From: Fibrobacter sp.
GTDB lineage: Bacteria > Fibrobacterota > Fibrobacteria > Fibrobacterales > Fibrobacteraceae
Direction of reading: 5' to 3'
Length of the DNA stretch: 64,000 nt
Assembly: GCA_024398875.1 (NCBI GenBank)
Contig: JAKSIJ010000001.1
Location: 248,001 to 312,000, forward strand
Shown: in pieces, positions 8,582-17,843 of the stretch
Layout of the letters: each line of letters starts with the position of its first letter
Position numbering within the stretch: the stretch's first letter is position 1
The notes under the pieces: generated by a model
What the model saw: only the letters and a program-made list of their open reading frames with translations
Told to the model about the DNA's origin: nothing
Database searches by the model: none
Made by a program: the position numbers and the translations under genes

Positions 8582-9352
8582 TTAGAGGTTTCGCACCTTC
8601 TTTACAAAATTACGACTCACCAACAGGGAGGTTCTGTTCTTATCCTTCAGCACCACATTCAAACGGCCCACATCGGTCTTTCGGATTTCGGAGATGTAGT
8701 CTATGGCCACCAAGTGAGCCCGGTGAATCCGCACAAACTGCCGCGGGTCCAGCTTCTTCTCCAACTCCACCAAGGGCGTTTCAATCACATACTGGTTTGT
8801 AGGCGTATAGATGGTGGTATATTTCTCCTCACTCTGGAAGCGGATGATTTCATCCACTCCTATCAAGAGGATTCGATTTCCAATCTTCACCTGAATGCGC
8901 TGCAAGAAAAATCCATTGGGGTCCACCATGGAGCGGAATTTGTCCCAGGAGAAATCGGCTGGCATCTGCTGTTCCGATTCTAGCGTGGGGAAACGCTTCC
9001 GTAGTTTTTCGATAGTCGTCGCTAAGCGCTCTGGATCCACAGGCTTCAAAAGATAATCAACAGTATTTTCTTCAAAGGCACGAAGGGCAAAGTTATCGTA
9101 CGCCGTGGTAAACACCACCAAAGGCATATCGTCATCACCTAATTCATGAAGCACCTCGAAGGCATCCATGTCCGGCATCTGGATATCCAAGAAAATCACA
9201 TCCGGGTCCAGTTCCTGGATTTTTTCAACAGCTTGTGCTCCCGAACCAGCCTCTCCAACCACCTCCAATTCCGAGGCGTAGGGCTCCAGCAAAGAGCGGA
9301 TTCTCATACGAGCCAAAGGCTCATCATCTACAATCAATGTCTTACAGAGCAT
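8582..9352 (-). CDS. LytR/AlgR-family response regulator
   Basis: A 256-residue two-domain regulator. The receiver domain (1-~120) has the acidic pair Asp9/Asp10, the phosphoacceptor Asp56 in FLDIQMP, and Thr and Lys at the usual later sites (FTTAYD, LLKPVD). The C-terminal ~105 residues are a LytTR DNA-binding domain with the FVRIHRAHLV and GRLNVVLKD elements. The gene overlaps the end of the NlpE-like lipoprotein gene by 11 bases and precedes lepB by 10 bases. No histidine kinase is in the window, so its partner is elsewhere or the regulator is an orphan. Envelope stress control is a reasonable guess from context only. Confidence 0.93.
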   Translation of the reverse strand: MLCKTLIVDDEPLARMRIRSLLEPYASELEVVGEAGSGAQAVEKIQELDPDVIFLDIQMPDMDAFEVLHELGDDDMPLVVFTTAYDNFALRAFEENTVDYLLKPVDPERLATTIEKLRKRFPTLESEQQMPADFSWDKFRSMVDPNGFFLQRIQVKIGNRILLIGVDEIIRFQSEEKYTTIYTPTNQYVIETPLVELEKKLDPRQFVRIHRAHLVAIDYISEIRKTDVGRLNVVLKDKNRTSLLVSRNFVKKVRNL

Positions 9353-9818
9353 TGGCCGTATCCTTCTCCACGTTGGAGGAATCCTTCTTCACAATGGGCT
9401 TTGCATAAATGCGAACCAAGTCCGCCTTCATGCCATCCTGATCTTCATAAACCGTACCTGCACTGGTGAGGTATTCTAGATTGCCGAAAGAACCTCGGTT
9501 AAAAGACCACTTGGCATTGTTCTTGGAAAGATCCACCACCACTTTATTCGAGTCTGCAGAAAATGTTCCCGTCAAAGTATCCGTATGCATCACCGTATCG
9601 GCAAGAACAACGGTTTCGTACACCACAGCAGAGCTATCTTCGCCAAGACTCATCTTCACCATGCGCACTTTGCAGTTGTCGCAAGGCAAACGACCTGAAT
9701 AGAGCCCAACCAAACCTTCGGGGAATTCAATCTTCTTCAAAGGCGGCAGAGGCTTTTCCTCTTGCTTGGAGCACCCCACCAACACCAAAATAGCCAGTAG
9801 CACAAAAATCTTCTTCAT
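9342..9818 (-). CDS. NlpE-like lipoprotein
   Basis: A 158-residue lipoprotein (lipobox LVGC, Cys16). The segment GLYSGRLPCDNC (Cys46, Cys49) is the mark of the NlpE N-terminal domain, which in E. coli senses copper and surface contact and feeds the Cpx envelope stress response. The rest is beta-rich and fits the same small domain. Only one NlpE domain is present. The ATG lies seven bases after a TAAATT -10-like box (9826-9831) with no ribosome site, so it may start a new leaderless transcript that also carries the LytTR regulator. That pairing of a surface-sensor lipoprotein with a regulator is suggestive. Confidence 0.75.
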   Translation of the reverse strand: MKKIFVLLAILVLVGCSKQEEKPLPPLKKIEFPEGLVGLYSGRLPCDNCKVRMVKMSLGEDSSAVVYETVVLADTVMHTDTLTGTFSADSNKVVVDLSKNNAKWSFNRGSFGNLEYLTSAGTVYEDQDGMKADLVRIYAKPIVKKDSSNVEKDTANAL

Positions 9819-9841
9819 GTGCTACAATTTACAAAAATTCG

Positions 9842-10807
9842 CTAGAAGCCTTCGGAAAGCACCACCCGGAATCCCAGCATATGAGTCTTGTTCAAGGGGG
9901 GGGTCTTGGCTCTTTCCCCGGAAGAAAGTGCAGGAGCCTTATCACTCCAACCACCACCACGAACCACTCGCAAGCTTCCCGATTCCACACCCGTATAATT
10001 CTCTACGGATTTGGTAGGATAAGTACCATACCAGTCATTCACCCATTCCGCCACATTGCCTGCAACATCAAAAAGTCCCAAGGCATTGGGTATGTGCTGC
10101 GCCACCTTTACCGGTCCTTTACTTTGTGCGTAATATGCATATTTTTTCGCTTCGTCCGTATCCCAATAGTAAGTGGTACTGGTTCCGGCGCGAGCCGCAA
10201 TTTCCCATTCTATTTCCGTAGGCAAGCGGATTGATTTTGTGGAATAATCGATAGTCAAATCCTTCAAATAATTTTCCGCGCCCACAGAAGCGTACACATA
10301 GGCCGTATCCAAATTCAAGAGTTTTGAAGCCGCATTGCAGAACAGCACTGCATCGTACCAGGACACATTCTCCACAGGATAAGCCTCACCAGAATTGCTC
10401 TGTTGCGGAAGGTCTCCCATAACCGCTTTATACACGGCTTGAGTCACTTCTGTTTTAGAAATGGTGAAGTCATTCACCTTAAAAGTAATGGAGCCCCAAA
10501 CCATTTCGCCAGCGCCAACGCTCACCCAAGCAGTATCCTTGAACAGATTCCATACCGTCACCGTATCAAGTGCCACACTGCCAGAAAGGAATCCATCATC
10601 CAAAGAGGAATCATCGCCAGAAATACCAGAATCGCTGCTAGAAGAATTTTCACTTTCAGACGAGGAAACGTCCCCTGTAGAACTGGAGTTTTTTTCGGAG
10701 GGGGTTGGCACGATGGGGTTCATCTCGGCCTTGTCGCCATTGGCTGTGCAGGCAACAAAAGGCAGAGCCAGCGCCATCAACAGAGCTGCATTCAAAAGCT
10801 TTTTCAT
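9842..10807 (-). CDS. FGE/sulfatase-modifying-factor-like lipoprotein
   Basis: A 321-residue lipoprotein. After a signal peptide ending at Cys20 and an acidic poly-Ser linker (about 35-75), the protein is a formylglycine-generating-enzyme-like (SUMF1, PF03781) domain: KTEVTQAVYKAVMG, YPVENVSWYDAVLFCN, RLPTEIEWEIAARAG, GNVAEWVNDWYG and RVVRGGGWSD follow in the expected order. True FGE oxidises a Cys in sulfatases. Most secreted homologues of this fold have lost that activity and serve as binding or structural modules, and I do not see the paired active-site Cys here. The ATG at 10807 has an AGGAGATGAGCGT ribosome site; the frame upstream of it is not needed. Confidence 0.82.
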   Translation of the reverse strand: MKKLLNAALLMALALPFVACTANGDKAEMNPIVPTPSEKNSSSTGDVSSSESENSSSSDSGISGDDSSLDDGFLSGSVALDTVTVWNLFKDTAWVSVGAGEMVWGSITFKVNDFTISKTEVTQAVYKAVMGDLPQQSNSGEAYPVENVSWYDAVLFCNAASKLLNLDTAYVYASVGAENYLKDLTIDYSTKSIRLPTEIEWEIAARAGTSTTYYWDTDEAKKYAYYAQSKGPVKVAQHIPNALGLFDVAGNVAEWVNDWYGTYPTKSVENYTGVESGSLRVVRGGGWSDKAPALSSGERAKTPPLNKTHMLGFRVVLSEGF

Positions 10808-10839
10808 ACGCTCATCTCCTTCGTTTTCACACAAGCGTC

Positions 10840-13800
10840 CTAACGCACAACGCCGATGCGGTAAAGTTTCTGCTTGGTCTTTCCCGATTTAAACTTCACT
10901 TTCAAACGGGCGGTATAGACATCACTTCCCAGTTTTCGCAAATCCATTTTTATGGTTTCATTGCGACCCGCATGAGCCCACGACATGTGCGTGCTATAAA
11001 CGCAAAGGCCCGTAATATCGTAGATTTCAAACTCAGCCCATTCCGCCTCTGCGCCAAGTTCAAATCGAGTCTGGGCATAGCCTTCCCGAATAGGATTGGG
11101 GTACACAAAGAATTCCTTGATTTCATCCTTTGCCACTTCCTTCTTGACTTCTCCAAGAAGGCTTGCATCAAAGTATCCCGTGCGTTCATTACCTGCTGCA
11201 GGGAGGGTCCAGGCCTGCACTGCTTTCTCGGCGCCATTGGCAGCCTTGTTCAGGCGGAATCCCGCTACATTATTCCGATGGAAGGCATAAAGCTCCGGAC
11301 CTTTAGATTTTTTGTCCGGAAGGGCATCCACCACGTAGATGCTCATAGGGTCAAATATTTCGCCATACTCAAAACTCCCGGCAGCAATGGGGAAACCGGT
11401 CGTCAATTGCTTACCTTTGCCCGTGTAGGCGTAGACGAGGCCGTCGCTAGAGGGCACCAGAATTTCTGGAACATCATCGCCCGTTACATCCACCAAAAGC
11501 GGGTCGCTTCCAAAGCCAACCACAGGCGTGCCACGACTGAGCGTCACAGGGAAGTTGGGCAGCGGTAAGTGGTAGCGATCCAGAGCGTAGAGCAGGTTAT
11601 CGCCCAAGAAAACAATTTCCGGATAACCATCCCCGTTGATATCGCCAATAGCCATTCCCGAAGTTTCATCCATGAGGCCGCTTTTTCCTGAAGCACCCCG
11701 CTTATATGCTCTTTCCATGAGCAAACCCGGAGCAAACGCTTCCGGATTGATAGGCTGTTTCACCAAAGTGCCGCGACTTCCAAGGAACAGGGCGTCCTCA
11801 TAGCCATCTCTTTCCAAATCCGTGCAAGACACGCGGAATTTTTCACTCTCTGCACTACCGCGGAAATGAATTCCCACAAAGTTAAAATGCGTTGCAACTT
11901 CCATTGGTGCTCGATATTCCATCACGGAGATTGCTTCAGAAGAATTTCCTTCCTTACGAAGGCATGTCATTGGCATTGATGGAGGAATTTCCCTTCCCAG
12001 CACCTCAAGGTATTTCCCTATGAGGGCATTTCCCTTCTCTCCAGCGATGACCACAAACCGCTTATCCTGATTTTGGCAGAAGGCCATATCCTCTGGAACA
12101 AAGGATTCCATATAATCTTTTAAGGAAACGCGGGAAACCACTGTCGGCAGCAAAACATCTCCCGCCGTTATGGAAAGAAGAGAATCCTCCGTGGCAACCC
12201 AAACCCGATTGAGCGCTACAACGGGGCCCACCTTCGGATTCTTTATCTTAAAAATGCTACTGACAGGGTACATTCCACTTTCAAAGTGACTGCGGACAAG
12301 GGCATCCTCATGCAAGCTATAGATATACTTTCCGTCACTTGCCATGCCCAGCAATTTTCCAAAGTTCCCGATGCGGTACAACGGAACTTCTACAGAATCC
12401 TGGACCTTTGAGACCGCAGGAACTAAAACTGAGGTATCTGCAGGGAACAGGGTGTCACCGAGAGCGTCAAAAGCCTGCAAAGTTCCATCCTCGGAGCCTA
12501 CCACCATGATTTTTTCGCCGTTATTGTCCGGGCTATCAATGAACACCGCGCCACGAACCGCATTTTTCACGCCAATATTCCGCGGGAACTTGGAATTTTC
12601 AATACTGCCATCATCAATGCCAATGGTTACTGAAATCACAGGCGCCACAAAGTTCACAACGCTATCGCCCATGAAGGCGTTTGCCGTCTTTTCCTTACGC
12701 GCATCCTTCGGGACATTGACGGTAATCTTGATTCCCGTGTAGCCCCCTTGGGTAGTCGCAGTATTCGCATAACCCGTAGGCTTGATAACCTTTACCGTAT
12801 CCATCTTGCTGGAGGAACTTCCGCCATAGCGCAAGTGGGGCAGTAAATCCGTTCCGCTACCGTAATCATAAGTATCTTCGCCTAAGGCGTTCTTGAAAGT
12901 TTTTCCGATGGAGAGAACGCCGTCTGCTTCCGTGAGGCTAATGCCAAACTGGTGATCTCGCAGTGTATCGCCACCCCAGAAGTTCGCTACGCCATACTGC
13001 AGAGTTTCACGCAAGTACCAATCATTCACCTTCCAAACTGCAATGCCGCTAGCCGGGAGCCCCGCATCAAAAGAACCTGGCTTGAGAATAAATCCGCTCA
13101 ACTGTTTTCCATTGGGTTTGCACTTTCCATTTTTGCAGGTGCTGTCTTCAAACAAAAGGGAAATACTATCCACCGGGACCTTGGTGGTTTTCACGTCGCC
13201 ATCGTCGCTGGTTTCCTTGGTGTAGGCAACTTCAACCGTTCCATCCTTATTCCAAGACCGCTGGCGGTTTTCAATCAACAGATATTCGCTACCATTAAGA
13301 GGCACTTTTACAATTTCAGTGCCAAGGCCGCTACCTGCCGCCGCAATATCCACCGTCACAGGGTGACCCGCCGTGGGGCGCACTTCTTTAACCTTGCTCC
13401 AGCCCATATAGGCGCGATTCCAGGCTGCAGGGAGTGAAGGCAAAAAGCCGTTGCCTGCATTGTAGCCCGCAAAATCCATCATGTCAAAATATCCCAAGCG
13501 GGAAATTCCCTTCACCACATCATAAGTATCAGGTAATCCCAACTCGCGGGCAATCTGATTCACGATAATGCCGTTGATGCCCCAATTGAGGCCATCCTGA
13601 GACGCAGTCTCACTCACCACCATGATGTTTTCAAGCGTATCTATCGCGGCTCCCTTCAAAATCAGGCCCACAGAAACCGTATCGCCATTTTCATTCAATC
13701 CCATAGCAGGCTTCACCCGCTCATCTTTTGCGGAATCAGGCAGCAGGTACTCCCAAGCGCTACGATTGACAAAAATATCCATGAAATCTGCCGGAGTATC

Positions 13801-14358
13801 CGCATTGCGGGTTCCCATGCTGCCGCCATCCACCAAGCGGCTGGCCCCTGCATGAACAATCATGTAGACGCGCTTTGTATTGGGATCTTTACTTTTTGCG
13901 ATATTGAAAGGCGATGCGCTGGACTTATGGGCTTTTGCCACGGCATCGTAAATAAAAGTCATGTAATCGCGGCTGCGGGATTCATCATACTCCGCAGTCT
14001 TTTCGCCTTTCTTTTTGCTGGTGCGGTTATAGTCAATGATTTGCTTGTCCAGTGTATAGACGGATGTCTCCGGGAAAATGCGGGCCTTTACCGCCAATTT
14101 TCCACCACTTGCCGCCTGAAAATAAGCATTGGCAAAATCAAAATGGCGCTTCCAATAGCCCGCATTGGCGCGAACGCCAGAGGGGTCCAGCTTATAGGTT
14201 TTCTTAGTGTCGGAATTAAACTTTCCCGTTCCCGTTGTTAAGGAGTTGTCCGGTTTTTCTTCCTGAAAATCCACCAACAAGACAAAGACTTCCAAGGAAT
14301 CCACCGCAAAAGCGGACCCGAAAAACGCAAACAACAATGCCAGAACAAAGCGTCTCAT
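10840..14358 (-). CDS. Secreted M6-type protease homologue without zinc site
   Basis: A 1172-residue secreted protein (signal peptide 1-18, ending SAFA). The N-terminal ~450 residues follow the immune-inhibitor-A (M6) metalloprotease fold: early VLLVDF, a middle FMDIFVNRSAWEY segment, then GLPDTYD and YFDMMD. The place of the zinc motif HExxH reads NQIAR (Asn267, Gln268, Arg271), so all three key residues are replaced and it is probably a pseudo-protease. The middle holds PQQ/FG-GAP-like repeats (IGDINGDGYPEIV, VDVTGDDVPEIL). The C-terminal ~90 residues start with FVYPNPI and look like a type 9 secretion-type sorting/Ig domain. The ATG at 14358 is preferred over the GTG at 14385 because the signal peptide starts there. 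Confidence 0.8.
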   Translation of the reverse strand: MRRFVLALLFAFFGSAFAVDSLEVFVLLVDFQEEKPDNSLTTGTGKFNSDTKKTYKLDPSGVRANAGYWKRHFDFANAYFQAASGGKLAVKARIFPETSVYTLDKQIIDYNRTSKKKGEKTAEYDESRSRDYMTFIYDAVAKAHKSSASPFNIAKSKDPNTKRVYMIVHAGASRLVDGGSMGTRNADTPADFMDIFVNRSAWEYLLPDSAKDERVKPAMGLNENGDTVSVGLILKGAAIDTLENIMVVSETASQDGLNWGINGIIVNQIARELGLPDTYDVVKGISRLGYFDMMDFAGYNAGNGFLPSLPAAWNRAYMGWSKVKEVRPTAGHPVTVDIAAAGSGLGTEIVKVPLNGSEYLLIENRQRSWNKDGTVEVAYTKETSDDGDVKTTKVPVDSISLLFEDSTCKNGKCKPNGKQLSGFILKPGSFDAGLPASGIAVWKVNDWYLRETLQYGVANFWGGDTLRDHQFGISLTEADGVLSIGKTFKNALGEDTYDYGSGTDLLPHLRYGGSSSSKMDTVKVIKPTGYANTATTQGGYTGIKITVNVPKDARKEKTANAFMGDSVVNFVAPVISVTIGIDDGSIENSKFPRNIGVKNAVRGAVFIDSPDNNGEKIMVVGSEDGTLQAFDALGDTLFPADTSVLVPAVSKVQDSVEVPLYRIGNFGKLLGMASDGKYIYSLHEDALVRSHFESGMYPVSSIFKIKNPKVGPVVALNRVWVATEDSLLSITAGDVLLPTVVSRVSLKDYMESFVPEDMAFCQNQDKRFVVIAGEKGNALIGKYLEVLGREIPPSMPMTCLRKEGNSSEAISVMEYRAPMEVATHFNFVGIHFRGSAESEKFRVSCTDLERDGYEDALFLGSRGTLVKQPINPEAFAPGLLMERAYKRGASGKSGLMDETSGMAIGDINGDGYPEIVFLGDNLLYALDRYHLPLPNFPVTLSRGTPVVGFGSDPLLVDVTGDDVPEILVPSSDGLVYAYTGKGKQLTTGFPIAAGSFEYGEIFDPMSIYVVDALPDKKSKGPELYAFHRNNVAGFRLNKAANGAEKAVQAWTLPAAGNERTGYFDASLLGEVKKEVAKDEIKEFFVYPNPIREGYAQTRFELGAEAEWAEFEIYDITGLCVYSTHMSWAHAGRNETIKMDLRKLGSDVYTARLKVKFKSGKTKQKLYRIGVVR

Positions 14359-14377
14359 ACCATTCCAATTTACAAAA

Positions 14378-15127
14378 TCAACCACCCACAGGCTTATAGG
14401 TATTTGGAATATTCAAACGCCAAGTACCGCCGCTAAAGGGTTTTCCATGGGTGATTTTCTTGATGCGGATGTCCAAAAATTCCTTGCCGCCCTGCTCAAA
14501 GGTGATGTGGCTTGGCATATTCACATTTTCGAAGCTCTTGTACTCCGCAAATTTCAGGACCTCCTCCCCTTTATCGCGACCAGGACGAGCAAGCCAAGCG
14601 ATGGTGCCCTCTTTTTCGCCATAGGTAAAGAACCGCCCGGAATGTTCCTTCCCGCGAATAACCTTATAGCCTGCGGAATCCTGAGTCGCAGTCACCTCAA
14701 ATTTTTCCGGCAACAACTTTCCCTCAAACAAGGCCGCCACCTGATGGATGTGAACCAGCGGGAGGGTGTTATCCATCAAAAGCCCCACCATATAGCCGTT
14801 TCCTTTCAGGAACAATTTCTCTGTCGGGAAAACCATCTGCCAGCCCGATTCCTGCCACAGGAGGGAAGCCACACCGATACCCAAAGGGCCCGTCAATTCC
14901 AGACGATAACGCTTTCCAGGGACAGAGAAAAGGACCGCATCCAGTTCCTGCGTTTTTCCCTCTTCCACAGTCAGGGTCAGCTGGAATTTTGCGCGCAAAC
15001 TATCCTGGGGAACGGCACCAGCAACTTCTGCAGCACAATCGGGAGAAGAAGGGTCGCACACAGTCTTCTTACTGCCTGCACAGCCCACCAAAAGCAGCAC
15101 CGCAAAAAGGATTAGCAGCCGCTTCAT
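14378..15127 (-). CDS. LolB/DUF4292-like outer-membrane lipoprotein
   Basis: A 249-residue lipoprotein with lipobox LVGC (Cys16). The body resembles the LolB/DUF4292 fold, an open beta-barrel that carries lipids or lipoproteins: RAKFQLTLTVEEG, the RYRLELTGPLGIGVASLLW strand pair, and FLKGNGYMVGLLM. LolB itself accepts lipoproteins from LolA and inserts them into the outer membrane. Direct LolB assignment is not safe from sequence reading alone. It lies between a TPR lipoprotein (stop 6 bases upstream) and the pseudo-protease gene, whose frame it overlaps, in a run of envelope genes. Confidence 0.62.
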   Translation of the reverse strand: MKRLLILFAVLLLVGCAGSKKTVCDPSSPDCAAEVAGAVPQDSLRAKFQLTLTVEEGKTQELDAVLFSVPGKRYRLELTGPLGIGVASLLWQESGWQMVFPTEKLFLKGNGYMVGLLMDNTLPLVHIHQVAALFEGKLLPEKFEVTATQDSAGYKVIRGKEHSGRFFTYGEKEGTIAWLARPGRDKGEEVLKFAEYKSFENVNMPSHITFEQGGKEFLDIRIKKITHGKPFSGGTWRLNIPNTYKPVGG

Positions 15128-15133
15128 TCACAC

Positions 15134-17056
15134 CTACTTCTTCTTCAGGAATTCAAGAGCAGCCGGATGGTCCGGACGCAACTTCAGCACTTCTTTATAG
15201 GACTTGGTCGCCTCATCATTCATGCCCAATGCAGCCTGAATGGCAGCCAAGTGCTCCCAGTACACATAATCTTCCTTGAACTGGTCGCCCTTGATTTCTT
15301 GCATTACCGCAAGAGCTTCCACAAACTTACCCTGACGATAAAGTCCCCAGGCTTTGGAATCCAGATATGCCTCAGTAGGAATGGGAGATTTTTCAAGGCC
15401 GAGAGCCTCCATCACCAAGCGGAATCCTTTTTCCACATCCTCTGCGCTGCGGTTCAAATCAATCAGCGAATAGCCGTAGTAGTTCAGCATTTCCGGGCGG
15501 TCAATTCCCTCCGGCTTTTCAATCTTCAACAATTCTTCAAAAATGGCGAAGGATTCGTCATAGCGCGCCAGACGCTCCAAATTCATGGCCATGGTGAGTC
15601 GCAACAGCAAATCGCTGGAATCTGCCGCATACAAATTCTCCCAGAAAAGTTCCGCCTTGCCACGGCACTCCTTTGCATAAGCCATCTTTGCCGAATCCGA
15701 CTTTTTGTCCGATTCAATTTTACGAGCTTCCGTCACTAAAATTTTGGCGTATGAACTTTGCACATTGCGATAGTTCCGCTCCGCCTTCTGCTTGATGAGT
15801 TTGAGCGAAGCAGAGTCAGCTACGCCCGACATTGGCGTCCAATTCGCCCATACCCCAAGCAAAGAATCCAAAATGTGATAGGCCTTGTCGTACATTTTCG
15901 CGTACCCATAACTCATGGCCAAAAATTCCTTGTCAGCGCCATGGAGAATGGAATCGGCGCGTTCCGCATACTGTACGCCTAAATCATTTTTATCCTGCGA
16001 AAAGGCAATGCCAGCCAAGGCACGGCAAGATTGGGCGCTATAACTCATGTTGTCTCCCAACTTAGGGTACACCTTCTCGAAATGCACCTTTGCGCTATCA
16101 ATATCACCTACGGCATATTCATAATTCGCAAGGAAATATTCCAACACAGGAGAGACGAGTCCATCTTCATGAATCTTTTTCTGTAAGAACTTGATAGGTT
16201 CCCGCTTGTCCTGCTCGGATAAAGTCAGAAGCACCAGATTGATGATTTTTTCATCTTCCGGAGTCACCGATGTGAGCGTGTCCGCGATAGCCTTCGCTTC
16301 CGCAAATCGTTTTTGCATGGTAAGGCCCTGCACCATCTGAAGGAGCAATTTCTTATCGCCCGTTGCTTCATGGCCCTTGCCGAAAAGTTCCACTACAGCG
16401 GAGTCGCGGCCAAGATCCAAAAGTAAATTCAATTGCCGCTGAAAGAGAGACTGGATGTAATTCACCTGCGGGAGGAGCAAGTCATACACGCGAACAAGTT
16501 CCTTGGCATCCTTCACGGCCTCCAAGAAAAGGCTGTAATCGTAAAGAATGGACATGTCTTGATAATGGCAGGTATCCAAGGCCATCACAAAATATCGGCG
16601 AGCGGAATCTGCAATGCCAGCCTTCACATAAAGATTGGCGAGCAAACTAAACTGAGACGAAGTTCCACGGCCAGGCAGCTCTTCCGCCTTTTGCGCAAGC
16701 ACAAGAGCCGCAGAATCCTCCCCGTGGGCCGCCAAGCGCTCCGCCACAGAAAACGCCAGATAGCGATTACCTGGGTCCGCATCGTATGCCCGTTGCCAGA
16801 ATACTTCGGCCAAAGCCTTCTCACCGCGAAGTTCCAACTCCATCGCGCGAATAAAGGACTCGTGAGACACATCCAGATTTTGTTCGTATTTTGGCTTCTG
16901 CTGCTTTTCTACAGCCGCCTGAATAACAGCGCTATCTGCTGCGGTTAATGTAGCGGGTTGCGACACCGGTTGCTTTTGCACAGGTGCAGAACTGCACCCC
17001 ACCAGTGCAATTAACGCTGTTAAAGAAAAGAACAGAATGGAAAGCAATCGACTCAT
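15134..17056 (-). CDS. TPR-repeat lipoprotein
   Basis: A 640-residue lipoprotein (lipobox ALVGC, Cys21). The rest is almost wholly helical with tetratricopeptide-like repeats: an early one around AEVFWQRAYDADPGNRYLAF, several in the middle with SARRYFVMALD and DSAKVHFEKVYPKLG, and a clear final one ending in YKEVLKLRPDHPAALEF. TPR arrays bind other proteins, so this is a likely scaffold at the outer membrane. It comes 6 bases after the PASTA gene and directly before the LolB-like lipoprotein, which suggests all three belong to one envelope-assembly operon. No enzyme motif is visible. Confidence 0.82.
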   Translation of the reverse strand: MSRLLSILFFSLTALIALVGCSSAPVQKQPVSQPATLTAADSAVIQAAVEKQQKPKYEQNLDVSHESFIRAMELELRGEKALAEVFWQRAYDADPGNRYLAFSVAERLAAHGEDSAALVLAQKAEELPGRGTSSQFSLLANLYVKAGIADSARRYFVMALDTCHYQDMSILYDYSLFLEAVKDAKELVRVYDLLLPQVNYIQSLFQRQLNLLLDLGRDSAVVELFGKGHEATGDKKLLLQMVQGLTMQKRFAEAKAIADTLTSVTPEDEKIINLVLLTLSEQDKREPIKFLQKKIHEDGLVSPVLEYFLANYEYAVGDIDSAKVHFEKVYPKLGDNMSYSAQSCRALAGIAFSQDKNDLGVQYAERADSILHGADKEFLAMSYGYAKMYDKAYHILDSLLGVWANWTPMSGVADSASLKLIKQKAERNYRNVQSSYAKILVTEARKIESDKKSDSAKMAYAKECRGKAELFWENLYAADSSDLLLRLTMAMNLERLARYDESFAIFEELLKIEKPEGIDRPEMLNYYGYSLIDLNRSAEDVEKGFRLVMEALGLEKSPIPTEAYLDSKAWGLYRQGKFVEALAVMQEIKGDQFKEDYVYWEHLAAIQAALGMNDEATKSYKEVLKLRPDHPAALEFLKKK

Positions 17057-17062
17057 AGATTT

Positions 17063-17824
17063 TTAATCCACAATGATGAAGTCGATTCGCGTATCCGGCG
17101 GGAGGTAATCTCCTTCCTTGGGAGAGGTTTCCAGAACCGTGCCTGGAGCTTCCCCGTTTTCGCCTGGAACACGCTTTACATTCCCAACCTTGAAGCCCAA
17201 TTTTTCAACCTTGGCAAAGACGTCATCCAACATCTCGCCCGCAAAACTTGGAAGAAGCGTCTTGCCCGAAGTCACGCCTGCAGAAATAATGACATTGATT
17301 GTATCGCCCACACGCGCCTTAATGCCCGCCATAGGGTCGGTACGAATCACGACGCCACGCGGAATGCTCTGGTGGGCGCCCTTCACAATTTCACCCTGAA
17401 CAAGGCCCGCACGAGTGAGGGAGATGAGAGCCTGCTTCTGACTCTTACCGCGTAAATCCGGAATCTCCACTTCGCGAAGTCCTAAACTTTTGGTGAGGCG
17501 AACGGTGCGGCCAAGTTTTGCGACACGGCCTGCAGCAGGCATCTGAACCAAAACCATTCCCGCAGGAATCTGAGAATTGTAACGGCCCTGCTCCAGCCAT
17601 TCAAACTTAAAGCCGGCTTCCGTCAATGCAGCCTCAGCCGCCTCGGCAGACATTCCTTCCAACTGGGGAACCGTTCCCGTGCGGTCCAACTTACCCGAAA
17701 AAATGGGCATCACTACTTTGTCTACAACAACAGCTAAAACAAAAAGTACAACAACCCAAACCATAATCGCTTTGAGTACAGGATTCTTTCGTATCCAGTT
17801 CAAAGCTCTTTTTATTTTGTTCAT
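17063..17824 (-). CDS. Membrane-anchored PASTA-domain protein
   Basis: A 253-residue protein with one N-terminal membrane helix (about 16-36) and three PASTA domains in the periplasm: the first begins at GTVPQLEGMSAEAAEAAL, the second at VEIPDLRGKSQKQALISL, and the third at TLLPSFAGEMLDDVFAKVEKLG. PASTA domains bind peptidoglycan stem peptides or muropeptides. Unlike PrkC/PknB or PBP2x there is no kinase or transpeptidase part, so it may anchor or sense the wall. It follows the Crp-type regulator gene by 19 bases. Confidence 0.88.
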   Translation of the reverse strand: MNKIKRALNWIRKNPVLKAIMVWVVVLFVLAVVVDKVVMPIFSGKLDRTGTVPQLEGMSAEAAEAALTEAGFKFEWLEQGRYNSQIPAGMVLVQMPAAGRVAKLGRTVRLTKSLGLREVEIPDLRGKSQKQALISLTRAGLVQGEIVKGAHQSIPRGVVIRTDPMAGIKARVGDTINVIISAGVTSGKTLLPSFAGEMLDDVFAKVEKLGFKVGNVKRVPGENGEAPGTVLETSPKEGDYLPPDTRIDFIIVD

Positions 17825-17843
17825 AGAAAACCTTTAGAGGAGC

